Origin: Lantana camara
Taxonomy: Eukaryota; Streptophyta; Magnoliopsida; Lamiales; Verbenaceae
Direction of reading: 5' to 3'
Assembly: GCA_037501455.1 (NCBI GenBank)
Contig: CM074862.1
Span: 63,581,501-63,645,500 of the forward strand
Length of the DNA stretch: 64,000 nt
In this document: piece by piece, positions 44,947 to 57,221 of the stretch
How the letters are laid out: every line of letters starts with the position of its first letter
Position numbering within the stretch: position 1 is the first letter of the stretch
Made by a program: the position numbers and the translations under genes
Notes under the pieces: model-generated
The model's input: only the letters and a program-made list of their open reading frames with translations
Database searches by the model: none
Told to the model about the DNA's origin: nothing

Positions 44947-47900
44947 TGTGACGTCCCGCTATTTTGGTCATTCAGGTATGACTTGTGTGCTCTTTAATTA
45001 CGCTTTTAAATTATTATGAATACATGATTAAATGATTTATTTATCATTAATTGAAATTCTTGATGATTTGAAATTATTTGAATTTGAATTTTGTGAATTC
45101 TTGAACTAATTGGGCTTGTACAACTTGTTTGCTTGTCGTTTCTATGTGAAATGAATTTGAAATTTCGTGAAAATTTTATATGTCGGAGATATGTGTGTTA
45201 TGAACATGTATATTTGCTCGTTTTACATTTTCGGATTCGTTTGATTGCATTTTAAATTTATTTGGTATGATTGGAACCAAACCGGGGGCTAACGAGCACT
45301 TAGCGCACCTTTGGTTCCGTATGTGATATCATGAGCTCGGGAACTTGGAATCGAGTTCCGTCAACTTCGTTGAACTCGTATCAAAAATTTGGGTTTAATG
45401 AACTTAGACTTATATTTTTCCAAAATCATTTGAACCTCCGAAACAATCGAAAACCAAAACGGACGCATAAACTGCAACCTTTTACCAAAATGGCCATAAC
45501 TTCTTCAAACCTTGACCAAATTAACCATGGTTGGATCCCTTGGAACCCTAACTCAACCCTCTTAGACCCCATACTCATTCCTAACCGAACCAACCCTCAT
45601 ACTTAGAGAAAATTCAGGAAAAATCCCCTGCTCTCCAGTCCTTTCCGTCACCTTGTCACCTTTGGAGATTCAAAGCTCAAATCTCTTCCAACCTCCATCC
45701 AATCCACAAGGTGAGTTTAGGGTGATGATATACATTTAATAGGGGTCATTTTGAACCAGGTATCCCCAATTTTAAGCATGCTTTCACGGAGATATGAAGA
45801 TGATGATGAATAGTAGGTTATAGAACCATATTTTGATCTCATGCATTCCTTAGTGCTTTTGCTTATTTTATGGCATGAAAGTGATCCTCTAAGCTTCCTC
45901 TTTTCATTTATGATCATTGATTATATGGTAGTTGAAGAATTGGTGAGATGCCATTAACGAGTTTTGGAAGAAAATGGAAGAAATGATCATATATGCACTC
46001 TCCTCACATTGATCACTTTGGGAGCATGTTTAAGTTCTATTTTGGAGTTGTTTTATTAGATATTTGTGATCATATCAAAGCTAGACTTTTTGGCTAAGAT
46101 TTGGCATGGTTGTTGATCTGTTTTCATTGCATTTTTCAGTTGGTATTGGCCGGTCGCGGCTGCGACCCTGTTTAGTACAAAATCGGTAGCGGCCGCGACA
46201 TGTGAGTGTAATTGTTGCATTGTCTCAAAGGTCGCGCCTGTGACCTAAATTAGTTCATTTTTGGTCGTGCCCACTACCCCATTTTGGCCAAGTTTCGAGT
46301 TGTTGAAAAATTCGGTTTTCTTAGATAGCGGCCACGACCCCTTCATTTGCTGCATGAAATTTCGATTTTCAAACGTTAAATGCATGGTTTCCTTGGCTCG
46401 TTTTTGGTTCATACACTTCATTATCATGTCATATAATGTGTTATCTTGTGTGTTATGAAAATTTATGATTTTTCATGGAATATTTGACGAGTTATGCTTC
46501 AACGTGCCATTTTGCTCCATGTATGTGCATGCATAGATCTTTGCTCTTAAATTAAACCCTAATTGCTTATGTATTCCTTATATTATGACTTTCATGATAT
46601 GTATACATGTTATTTTACGTGCTATAATCGTTATTTGAATTTCTTGGATTAATTTGATATACTGTATGGAAGTTATGATCTTGATTGGAATCGAACGCTT
46701 CTTAAAACGAATGGAATGATCGTTAATATATCTTTAAGATATTAACTGTGCACATGAACATGTTCATTACATAATATCACCTCTTATGCATTCATATCAT
46801 ATGCATAACTTAGCCGTGCGTCTTATATAGTTATTTGAGTCTCACTTCACCTTGTTTGCACAGATCTGGGTCCAGTTGGAGGCGAGGACGAGCAGTGAAG
46901 CTCTTACTCTTTTCCTTTTGTCGTTGAAGGTGGGTTTTCTCTACTATTTAGTTAAACGAACCTATATACTCCAAATGTGTAAAGATTTCGGCCAAAATTA
47001 TAGTATGTATATAGAATTATTTTCAAGAGTCAATGATTTCAACGTAAAGCCTTTATTTTATGAACCCTACCGAACGTTTTGGAGAGAATGAATGAGTGAT
47101 TGCATGAATGGGGGCCCTGGGACTTAATACATCTGGCTAACCGGGGAAGCAAGGGCTAACGGGGATCCCGTGTGCTAGTTCTACCAAACTACGGCGATAC
47201 CGGCCCTCGCTAGGAGGCTAGCGGGGAATGGGAACCGGGCTTTTGGGGATTCATGTACCCCACTAGCTACAATGATTGAGGTGGCCGGGCCTTGCAAATC
47301 CGTCCACGCCCCGAGGGAAAAGGTGTAAATGATTATGAATGTGCACAAAGAATTGTTATGTATGAAAAGATTGAATGAATGAATGTCTAATGAAATATAG
47401 AAGGTATTGGTCGGTGATAATGCACGCCCACTCGCCGGGCCACGAAAGACCTAATTGAAAATTGATTGTTATAATCCCCTTGATGATTTCTTTATCTCAC
47501 GCACTTGGGAAAATGCTTTGAAAACCTCATTTGGGATTATAAGTTGCATGTGAATGTTTAAATACCGTCTTATACTATACTTATGCCCTGTTTTCATGCC
47601 CACCAGTCCCTTTCGGATTGAACCCGGGTTCTTTTCAGTTGTTTTGTGCAGTTGTAAGGGAGCTAGGCGGAAGTTCGAGTCGTTGTGTCTCACATATATC
47701 TCTAGCTCTTATGTTTCGGTTTTACACTTGCATACTTATACTTCTAGTTATTTTATATGACTTACGACTTGGAGCGTACATGTTGAGCCATGATGGCATG
47801 TGAGTATTGTATATGATCTATTTTGGAGCTTGATGTTCGTTATTCATGTTATATGATAATTATGCTTTTGCTTTATTGTTTTACTCGGATTTTATGGTTT

Positions 47901-48036
47901 AAGGGTTATTCTTGCCTAGCATAGAGTGTGTGTTTATCCCCGTTCGCCAAGATTTAGCTCGAGTATGGATCGTCAATTTTATATTCGGGTCGAGTCTCGG
48001 TGCGGGGGATCTGGTACCTCGCGCTCAGGTGCTACA
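44947..48036 (+). repeat. Element D middle LTR (shared by D1 and D2)
   Basis: TGTGACGTCCCG to GCTCAGGTGCTACA, 3090 bp. It follows the D1 polypurine tract and is itself followed by a primer binding site and gag, so it is both the 3' LTR of D1 and the 5' LTR of D2. Donor boundary 45710, exon-like block 46864-46929, hairpin at 47604-47620 with one G-T pair, acceptor ending at 47651. GC dyad GGTCGCGGCTGCGACC at 46152-46167; nine-pair hairpin at 47205-47226. Confidence 0.92.
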
Positions 48037-48044
48037 TCCTAAAG

Positions 48045-48056
48045 TGGTATCAGAGC
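48045..48056 (+). promoter_or_regulatory. Element D second primer binding site
   Basis: TGGTATCAGAGC, 8 bp after the middle LTR. Its presence shows that the middle LTR opens a second internal region. Confidence 0.9.
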
Positions 48057-48248
48057 TTTGGTTGCAAAACCGGGCTCTAGTGTCGTGTGAGTCTGTCAAG
48101 GTCCTACGGCTATAGGAATTACTTATCAACGTGGTTCTTTTGCATCTTTTACGTGCTTATGTGGTTAATTCTTGCATTTTGATTAAATTATTTCGCATTC
48201 CCATGCATGAACTAAACATAGCACGTCTTTCAGTGTTTTATTTACAGG

Positions 48249-48956
48249 ATGCCTCCTCGAAGATATAGAGATCAATCTCCTGAATGGCGCCCTCGCCGTA
48301 ATCGATCTCCATCTCCTCCACCACAATAACTGCCAGAGGCAGAAGCCTTTGTGAACTCGGTTATAAATATTATTGATCAGAGGCTCTGAGATTATGTACC
48401 ACCAGCACCACCTGCACCCGCAGTGCCACCAGAGGCACCGATTTCTATCATATTTAGGGAGTTCTAGAACCAATGGCCTCCTAAGTTCTTCAAGGGAAAT
48501 GACATACAAGCAAAAATGTGGCTGAAGGAAATAGAGAGGATTTCGGAGCTCATTCCATGTGAGTCCCGAGAGAAAGCTCGTTGCACCATTACGTTGATTC
48601 AGGGAGAGGCGTATTCTTGGTGGGAAAGCACCCGGATTGTTTTGGATGCCGTAGGAGAAGAGATTAATTGGGAAGTCTTTATCCGGGAGTTCAAGAATAA
48701 GTTCATCCCTCCTTCCGCCCGCACTCGAAGATTGAAAGAATTTACCGAATTAAAGCAGGGAACGAGGTTTGTTGTGGAGTATATTTCGGAGTATGAGAGG
48801 CTATCTCGCTATGCACCCAATATAGCAAGTGATGACTTCCACAAAGCTATGCAGTTTGTTCAGGGACTCTGACCCGATATTCAAGCATCTCTTGAGGCGG
48901 TTAACACAAGCACTTGGGCGAATGCTACTGCGAAGGCTCAAAAGGTAGAAAATGCC
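48249..48956 (+). pseudogene. Element D2 gag (broken)
   Basis: Starts MPPRRYRDQSP at 48249 after the same TTTACAG acceptor-like site as D1. Stops occur at 48327, 48387, 48465 and 48870; the second and fourth are shared with D1. Between them the gag domain is open from 48516 (WLKEIERISELIPCE to AMQFVQGL). The frame then runs without shift into the zinc-knuckle region, showing a single gag-pol frame in this family. Confidence 0.88.
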
Positions 48957-51900
48957 GTGAATGCTCATAGATCATCTCACCGGCAGGGACAGGGATCCGG
49001 TTCAGGCTCGGGCTTTGATCCGGGGAAAAGGCCCGTGACTTCAGGAGCAACACCACAAAAGGGACCTTTCAAGAAGCCTTATGCTCCAAAACCAGCTCCA
49101 AAGACGCAGCCAGCTCCTTCAGGGTCTCGACAGGATGTACCACCGTGCACTTATTGTGGGAGACCTACCCAAAACTATCATACTTGTCGAAAAAGTCTAG
49201 GTCTTTGCCTTATTTGTGGAAAAGGGACATATATGGCGAATACTTGTCCCGATAGGAATTCGGATTTTCAAGCTGGAGCTCAAAGACCTCTTGTACCGGC
49301 ACGTGCTTATCCTCTCAAGGGCGAGGAGCAGAATGTTGAGGCCGACCTCAATTCCTTGGTGGAAGGTACCGTTTGCATTCATAACACGAACATCCAGGCA
49401 TTATTCAACCCTGGTGCTACGCATTCTTTTATATCTTGTGATCTATGTGCTTCTATGTGCTTACCTGCTCTTTCTATGGATACTTGTTTTCTGGTTAGCT
49501 CTCCTCTTGGAAAAAGTTTGAAGACAGATAGGGTTGTCCGGGATTTTCCAGTGTTGTTGGAAGGGAAAGATTATCACGTAGACTTCATCGTGATGCCTAT
49601 GAAGAAATACGGGGTAATTTTGGGTATGGATTGGCTATTCAAGCACCGGGCTATCATTGATTGTTTTTCAAAGAAAGTGAAGTTAGGTGAAGAGATTATA
49701 GTGGGAATTGGATCGAAAACCGTAACATTGTTGTCTTTCACGGAAGCTCAAAAGTTAGTAAGAGATGGAGCCATGGGATATATCGCATATCTCCTTAATG
49801 AGCTGAAGGATCAAACCCAGTTTGAAGAGACCGCCGTGGTGAAGGAATATCCGGATGTATTTCTGGAAATTTTGGGTTCTCTACCGCCGGATAGGGAGAT
49901 TGAGTTTGTAATTGATCTATATCCGGGATCAGCGCCGTATTCCAAGACTCCTTATCGGATGGCTCCAGCATAATTGAAAGAATTGAAGATTCAGCTTGAA
50001 GAGTTTCTTAGAATTAGGTATATTCGACCGAGTTCATCTCCTTGGGGTACTCCAGTACTTTTTGTTAAGAAGAAGGACGGGACATTGAGAATGTGCATTG
50101 ACTACAGGGAATTGAATCGGATGACTATATAGAATATGTATCCTTTACCCCACATCGAGGATTTATTCAATATGTTGCAAGGATCGGGGTGTATTCAAAA
50201 TTGGATTTGAGACAAGGGTACTCCCAATTGAAGATCCGGGAAGCAGACATTCCAAAGACGGGATTCATGGGCATTATGAGTTCGTAGTGATGCCCTTTGG
50301 TTTAACTAATGCCTTGCAGCATTTATGGATATGATGCATAGAATTTTTCGTCCCTATCTCGACAAGTTTGTGGTGATTTTCATTGATGACATTCTAGTAT
50401 ATTCTCGGACAGTTGAAGATCATGCTAGACATCTCAAGTTAGTGTTGGATACGTTGAGAGAGCACCGATTGTATGCGAAGTTTAGCAAATGTGAATTTTG
50501 GATTGAACGGGTTGCTTTTCTAGGCCATGTCGTTTCAAACAAGGGTTTGGAAGTAGATCCCTCGAAAATTTAGACGGTCTTATAGTGGCAAACTCCGAAG
50601 AATGCCTCCGAGGTAAGAAGTTTCTTGGGTTTAGCTGGCTATTATCAGAGATTTGTACAGGACTTTTCAAGAATCACCGCTCCTTTAACCCGATTGACTA
50701 AGAAAGAGGTTAAATTTGAGTGGGATTCGGCTTGTGAGGCGAGTTTCCAATTGTTAAGGGAGAAATTAACCACTGCACCTGTGTTAGCACTTCCCAAAGG
50801 TAGCGAAGGATATACTCGTTTATACGGATGCCTCGAAAGAAGGCTTGGGTTGTGGATTAATGCAGAAAGGGAAAGTGTTCGCCTCGCCTCTAGGAAGTTG
50901 AAGGAACACGAAAAGAATTATCCCACGCATGATCTCGAACTTGCACCCGTGATATTTGCTTTGGGAAAATGGAGACATTAACTTTATGGAATTTCATTTG
51001 AGATCTTTTCCGACCACAAGAGTCTCCAGTATTTGTTTTCTCAAAAGGAACTAAATATGAGAAACAGGCCTTGGATGGAATTTCTCGAGGATTATGATTA
51101 TAGAATTAAATACGATCCCCGGAAAAGCCAACGTGGTCGCGGATGCATTGAGCACGAAGTCTAGTGTTTCTAATTTGGAAGGAACGAGTAGAGATGAAGA
51201 AGAGCCCATTAAGGTAAGAACTCGTATCTTTAATATCTCGATTCATTCAGATTTGAGACAACGGATATTTGTGGCACAAAGGAATGATCTTGAGGTTCAG
51301 AAGTTAGCAGAGAAAGCTCGGGAGGATCCTAAGAGTCCATTTGGGTTTGATGACACGGGACTTCTAAGGTTCAAGACGAGGGTGGTTGTACCGGAAGAAT
51401 GAAAACGGATTATTTTGGAAGAAGCTCACCGGTCAGGGTATTCGATACATCTCGGGGGAAATAAAATATATAAGGATTTGAAGCAGTTTTATTGGTGGAA
51501 CGGACTTAAAAGGGATGTAGTAAACTTTGTGAAACAGTGCTTAACTTGTCAGTTAGTGAAAGCCGAGCATCAGAAGCCATCGGGGCTACTTCAACCGTTA
51601 CCTATTCCGGAATGGAAATGGAAACAAGTGACGATGGATTTCGTTTTGGGTCTTCTGAGAGTGAAAGGTGGTCTTGATGGAATTTGGGTAATCGTGGATC
51701 GGTTGACAAAATCGGCACATTTCCTTGCTATTCGGATGTCGGATAAAATGACTAAGTTAGCTCAGAAGTATGTTGGTGAAATTGTCCGACTTCATGGAAT
51801 ACCGGATAATAATGTTTCAGACTGAGATCTGAGGTTCACTTCGAGATTTTTGCAAGAATTGCAAAGAAATCTGGGAACAAGGCTTCAATTCAGCACAACT

Positions 51901-52718
51901 TTCCATCCTCAGACGAACGGACAGTCAGAAAGGCTAATCAATTATTTGGAGGTTATGTTGAGAGCATGTGCATTGGATTTTCTGAGTTCGTGGAACGAAT
52001 AATTGCCTTTGATTGAGCTTGCTTATAACAACAGTTTTCAGGTTTCGATAGAAATGGAACCCTTTGAAGCTCTCTACGGACGGAAATGCCGGTCTCCGTT
52101 GTTCTTGGATTTGGAAGAGTGGAATTGGACCAAACAGGAAGGTGTAAAACGAGGGGAGAAAAAGGAAGAGCCTTCCAAGGTCGTGCAAGAAGCGATTGAT
52201 AAGGTCCAAATAATACAACAACGGATGAAAGCAGCCAGGATCGACAGAAAAGTTATGTAGGTCACCAGAGGATGAATATTGAGTTCGAAGTGGGTGATAG
52301 AATCTTCCTAAAGGCTTCGCCAAGGAAAGGATTCTCGAGGATCGGAAAGGGAGGAAAACTGAATCATCGGTATTTAGGCCCGTATGAGATTTTGGAGAGA
52401 ATCGGGGATACAACTTACCGTTTGGACCTACCTCCGAGTTTGACCGGGATTCACAATGTATTCCATGTTTCTCAGCTTCGGAAGTACTATCCGGATGAAT
52501 CCGAGATCCTACCCGTTGAAGAAGTGGAACTTGAGCCTAACCTTCCCTTCGTTCACAAACCGGTGAAGATATTGGACCGAAAATTTCAAGAACTCAGAAA
52601 CTAGCAAATCCCACTGGTTAAGGTCTTATGGGGAAGTGATAAAACGGAAGAGGCTACGTGGGAGACAGAGGATAACATGAAAAGATTCCACCCCGAGTTA
52701 TTTTCGGATAATCAGTGA
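48957..52718 (+). pseudogene. Element D2 pol (broken)
   Basis: A 338-codon open frame (48957-49973) covers the basic linker, zinc knuckles (CLICGKGTYMANTC, where Tyr replaces the metal-binding His), protease with LFNPGATHSFIS (Asn codon 49407-49409 for the catalytic Asp) and the start of RT. It ends at the stop at 49971 shared with D1. RT then carries the shared frameshift near 50268 plus private lesions near 50128, 50190, 50316, 50571 and 50582. FIDD is present at about 50380. RNase H repeats the D1 frame changes. Integrase pieces (51415-51825, 52003-52260) are separated by stops and deletions. The C-terminal linker is open at 52272-52604 and chromodomain sequence (EEATWETEDNMKRFHPEL) follows the stop there. 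Clearly non-functional. Confidence 0.92.
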
Positions 52719-52733
52719 ATACGGGGCAGAGGT
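52715..52733 (+). promoter_or_regulatory. Element D2 polypurine tract, deleted
   Basis: After TGA at 52716 the sequence is AATACGGGGCAGAGGT and then the LTR. Most of the hairpin and the TTTTAAGGGGG run seen in D1 is missing, so this copy could not prime plus-strand DNA normally. Confidence 0.75.
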
Positions 52734-53866
52734 TGTGACGCCTCGCTATTTCGGTCATTCAGGTATGACTTGTGTGCTGTTTAATTACGCGTTTAAATTA
52801 TTATGAATACGTGATTATATGATTTATTTATCATTAATTGAAATTCTTGATGATTTGAAATTATTTGAATTTGAATTTTTTGAATTCTTGAACTAATTGC
52901 GCTTGTACGACTTGTTTGCTAGCCGTTTCTATGTGAAATGAATTCGAAATTTCATGGAAATTTTATATGTTGGAGATATGTGTGTTATGAACATGTATAT
53001 ATGCTCGTTTTACATTTTCGGATTCGTTTGATTGCGTTTTAAATTTATTTGGCATGATTGGAACCAAACCGGGGGCTAAAGAGCACTTAGCGCACCTTTG
53101 GTTCCGTATGTGATATCTTGAGCTCGGGAACTTGGAATCGAGTTCCGTCAACTTCTTTGAACTCGTATCGAAAATTTGGGTTTAATGAACTTAGCCTTAT
53201 ATTTTTCCACAATTATTAGAACCTCCGAAAACCGAAACGGACGCATAAACTGCCACCTTTTACCAAAATGGCCATAACTTCTTCAAACCTTGACCAAATT
53301 AACCATGGTTAGATCCCTTGGAACTCTAACTCAACCCTCTTAGACCCAATACTCAGTCCCAACCGAACCAACCCTCATACTTACAGAAAATTCAGGAAAA
53401 ATCCCCTGCTCTCCAGTTCTTTCCATCACCTTGTCACCTTTGGAGATTCAAAGCTCAAATCTCTTCCAACCTCCATCCTGTTGGAAAACACGAATCAGAA
53501 AGCAGCGGAATTTAAAAACATTTTCCCAACAAAAGGATCTTGAACTCGTAATCGTGTAACCAAATTCGTAAAGATAGAAAACTTACTTTTCTTTTGTTCT
53601 TTCTTGAAGCGTTTCAAGCCGCCCAAGAACGCTCTTCTCGCGGCTTGATCCCCTCTCCTTGGTAAAGCTCGAATCTTCAAACTTCTAACTTGAAGTCTCT
53701 AGAGAAAGTCCACCAACTTGATCACAATCTAACTAGTAAGGATGCTAGTTCTCTAGTTAGTGTTTAGGCTTAACCTAGGGTTTAATTTAATCTTGGAGAA
53801 AGGAAGGTGTTCAACACATGAACCAAAAGAATTGCCAATTAGCTCTGAAGGGGAGCATGAGCTCCC

Positions 53867-53877
53867 CTATATATAGG
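53867..53877 (-). promoter_or_regulatory. TATA box of the Copia LTR
   Basis: CTATATATAGG in a GC-richer context, about 1610 nt into the LTR on the minus strand. This leaves ~390 nt for R-U5. It is the best core-promoter match in the insertion. Confidence 0.6.
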
Positions 53878-54197
53878 AAAGGGGAGGGGCGGCCGAAATC
53901 CTTGTCCTCATAGGCAAGGGTTTTGGTTCCTCTCTCCTATTACTTGATCTTCAAGTAATTTCCAACTTTGACTTTGAATTCTAATTCAAGTCAACTTTTA
54001 GGAGAGCTAAAAATATCCAAACTATTTTTGGATAATTTTATACTTTATTTATTATAAAATAAATAACTTATTTTTTTTTTTATCTAATTAATTAATTCGT
54101 AATTAATTAACTAGATTATTTTTTCCAAAATAAGACTTTCTTTTTAATTCAAAATTAAACCAAAGTCTATTAAATAATTAACACCTTTAATTATTTA

Positions 54198-54201
<4 letters not shown>

Positions 54202-54243
<42 letters not shown>

Positions 54244-54250
54244 TATATTC
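54202..54250. repeat. (TA)n microsatellite in the Copia LTR
   Basis: About 48 bp of TA directly next to the CACGTG cluster, on its promoter-proximal side. Confidence 0.9.
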
Positions 54251-54251
54251 A

Positions 54252-54319
54252 CACGTGTGTGACACGTGTCACAGTGACACGTGTCACTCACGTGAGCCAC
54301 ACGTGTGATTTCACACGTG
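54252..54319. promoter_or_regulatory. Cluster of six G-boxes (CACGTG)
   Basis: CACGTG occurs at 54252, 54263, 54278, 54289, 54300 and 54314, with spacings of 11, 15, 11, 11 and 14 bp. Two copies are extended to the palindrome GACACGTGTC. In plants CACGTG binds bZIP and bHLH factors in abscisic-acid, stress and light responses. On the minus strand the cluster lies ~380 bp upstream of the TATA box, an expected place for a U3 enhancer. Confidence 0.75.
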
Positions 54320-57221
54320 TGGAACCCTCTTGGCCCGATTAACTCGTTTAATCATTTTCAAGCCTCAACTCATGTAACCAAGTTGTTGTGTGTGACCCTC
54401 TAGGTTCTCAATTCAATTAGCAGTGACCCCAATTAATTAATTCACTAATTAATTAATCAGTCCACAGATTAAACGACCATAGTCTAGAAACAGGTGTTTA
54501 ACCCCTAGCTGAATTGGAATGTTCGGATTCGACAGAACCTTTAAGTCATTGATTCATGCGAGATACAATCCTCCTACTTACTATCTCTCAACCAAGATCT
54601 AGGGCAAGGGAATAATCAGAACCCTAATAATCCGGTCTTAAAGCTAAGTGCATTTCATATCCATTTGATCTCAATCCAAGAAACCCTTTTCTTGATGTCT
54701 TGATCTACTGCCTTGGCCAAGGACTCCATATGGCATATGAATGACTTACACAATAAGAGATCACCTTGCAAATGCAAGTGTAGGTCCTATCTTGATTCTC
54801 ATTCACTTTCATGAGTCACTTGTGCAGCCCCAGCATAAGCCTTGAATCAGTTGTCTAAGGCGACACCCTTTAAAGCTTATACCTAAGACTACAGAGTTAA
54901 CTCATAAAGTGACAAGGAACCTCAAGTCTAAGGATCAATTAATCACATCAATGACTCGTGAGATATTTCCTAATCTGGAAGTTTCCATTTCCTGAAATAG
55001 AAACTTCCTTTCCCATTTAGGAATGTTCTCACACGGGGCACCTCAGTGAACTTACTTATTAAAGTAAGCACCCTCATGTATCACGCACGTATCAACTATA
55101 CACTTTCCACCTCTATGAAACAAGGTGGTCCTTCTTAAGGGCGTGATCCCACAAGCAAGAGCATAAATATAGGGCTCCTTCTTAGAGGAGTCAGGTTGAC
55201 ACTCCCACTGTCTGTAGGACTCATCGGCTTGGAGCATTTTACTAATCATGACTTATGTGATATAGGGCTCGTTTCATGAACCATTTCACCTAAATGGTAG
55301 AGTCCTAAAGTCATCAGGATTAGGGGAGTTCTCATACATGCACAGCTAAAGTAAACGCATACCAAACAAGAGCATATAAAGAAGTGTTGCCTCAATTCGT
55401 TATTTTATTCAAAGATTGTCTGTGATTACAATAAGGAAAAGCACAAAGCGGATATACAATCGGCTTTTAGGGCACTATTCCTAACACATCCAATCCACAA
55501 GGTGAGTTTAGGGTGATGATATACATTCAATAGGGGTCATTTTGAACCAGGTATCCCCAATTTTAAGCATGCTCTCATGGAGATATGAAGATGATGATGA
55601 ATAGTAGGTTATAAAACCATATTTTGATCTCATGCATTCCTTAGTGTTTTTGCTTATTTTATGGCATGAAAGTGATCCTCTAAGCTTCCTCTTTTCATTT
55701 ATGATCATTGATTATATGGTAGTCGAAGAATTGGTGAGATGCCATTAATGAGTTTTGGAAGAAAATGGAAGAAATGATCATATATGCACTCTCCTGACAT
55801 TGATCACTTTGGGAGCATGTTTAAGTGTTATTTTGGAGTTGTTTTATTGGATATTTGTTATCATATCTGAACTTGTTGGCTAAGATTTGGCATGGTTGTT
55901 GCTCTGTTTTCATCGCATTTTTCAGCTGGTATTGGGCGGTCGCGTCGTTAGTGCAAAATCGGTAGAGGCCGCGACATGTGGGTGTAATTGTTGCATTATC
56001 TCACACGTTGCGCCTGCGACCTGAATTAGTTCATTTTTGGTCGCGCCCACTACCCCATTTTAGCCAAGTTTCGAGTTGTTTGAAAAATTGGTTGAAAAAT
56101 TCAGTTTTATTAGGTAGCGACCGCTACCATTTCATGAAGGAAATGGGTCGCGGCGACCCCTTCATTTGTTGCATGAAATTTCGATTTTCAAACGTTAAAT
56201 GCATGGTTTCCTTGGCTCGTTTTTGGTTCATACACTTCATTAACATGTCATATAATGTGTTATCTTGTGTGTTATGAAAATTTATGATTTTTCATGGAAT
56301 AGTTGACGAGTTATGCTTCAACGTGCCATTTTGCTCCAAGTATGTGCATGCATGGATCTTTGCTCTTAAATTAAACCCTAATTGCTTATGTATTCCTTAA
56401 ATTATGACTTGCATGATTTGTATACATGAATTTCTTAGATTAATTTGATATACTATATGGAAGTTATGAACTTGATTGGATTCGAACGCTTCTTGAAACG
56501 AATGGAATGATCGTTTATATATCTTTAAGATATTAATTGTGCACATGAACATGTTTATTAGATAATATCACCTCTTATGCATTCATATCATATTCATGAC
56601 TTAGCCGTGCGTCTTATATGGTTATTTAAGTCTCACTTCACCTTGTTTGTACAGATCCGGGTCTAGTTAGAGGCGAGGACGAGCAGTGAAGCTCTTACTC
56701 TTTTCCTTTTGTCTTTGAAGGTGGGTTTTCTCTACTATTTAGTTAAACGACCCTATATACTCCCAATTTGTAAAGATTTCGGCCAAAATTATGGTATGTA
56801 TATAGAGTTGTTTTCAAGAGTCAATGATTTCAACGTAAAGCCTTTATTTTATGAACCCTACTGGATGTTTTGGCAAGAATGAATGATTGATTGCACGAAT
56901 GGGGGCCCTGGGACTTAGTACACGTGGCTAACCGGGGATGCAAGGGCTGACGGGGATCCCGTGTGCTAGTTCCACCGAACTATGACGATACCGGCCCTCA
57001 CTAGGAGGTCAGCGGGGAATGGGAACCACGCTTTTGGGGATTCATGTACCCCACTAGCCACAATGATTGAGGTGGTCGGGCCTTGCAAACCCGTCCACCG
57101 CCCGGAGGGAAAAGGTGTAAATGATCATGAATGTGCACAAAGAATTGTTACACATGAAAAGATTGAATGAATGAATGTCTAATGAAATACACAAGGTGTT
57201 GGTTGGAGATAATGCACGCCC

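Larger units (their letters stand above)
53479..55486 (-). repeat. Copia-type solo LTR (minus strand)
   Basis: Ends are TGTTGG at 53479 and CCTAACA at 55486, flanked by CATCC on both sides (53474-53478 and 55487-55491). The empty site is visible in the middle LTR ('cctccatccaatccacaag', ~45692-45710). On the minus strand it starts TGTTAGGAATAGTGCCC and ends GTGTTTTCCAACA, a form common in plant Ty1/copia LTRs, which is why I choose this orientation. No internal region is present. It carries a TATA box and a dense CACGTG cluster (separate entries). Confidence 0.85.
52734..57221 (+). repeat. Element D third LTR (split by a Copia LTR, cut by E)
   Basis: LTR sequence covers 52734-53478 and 55487-57221, starting TGTGACGCCTCG. 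The Copia-type solo LTR sits about 10 bp before the splice-donor match (boundary 55501). Exon-like block 56655-56720. Element E is inserted after CGCCC (57217-57221), so the last ~600 bp and the right end of D are outside the window. Confidence 0.9.
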
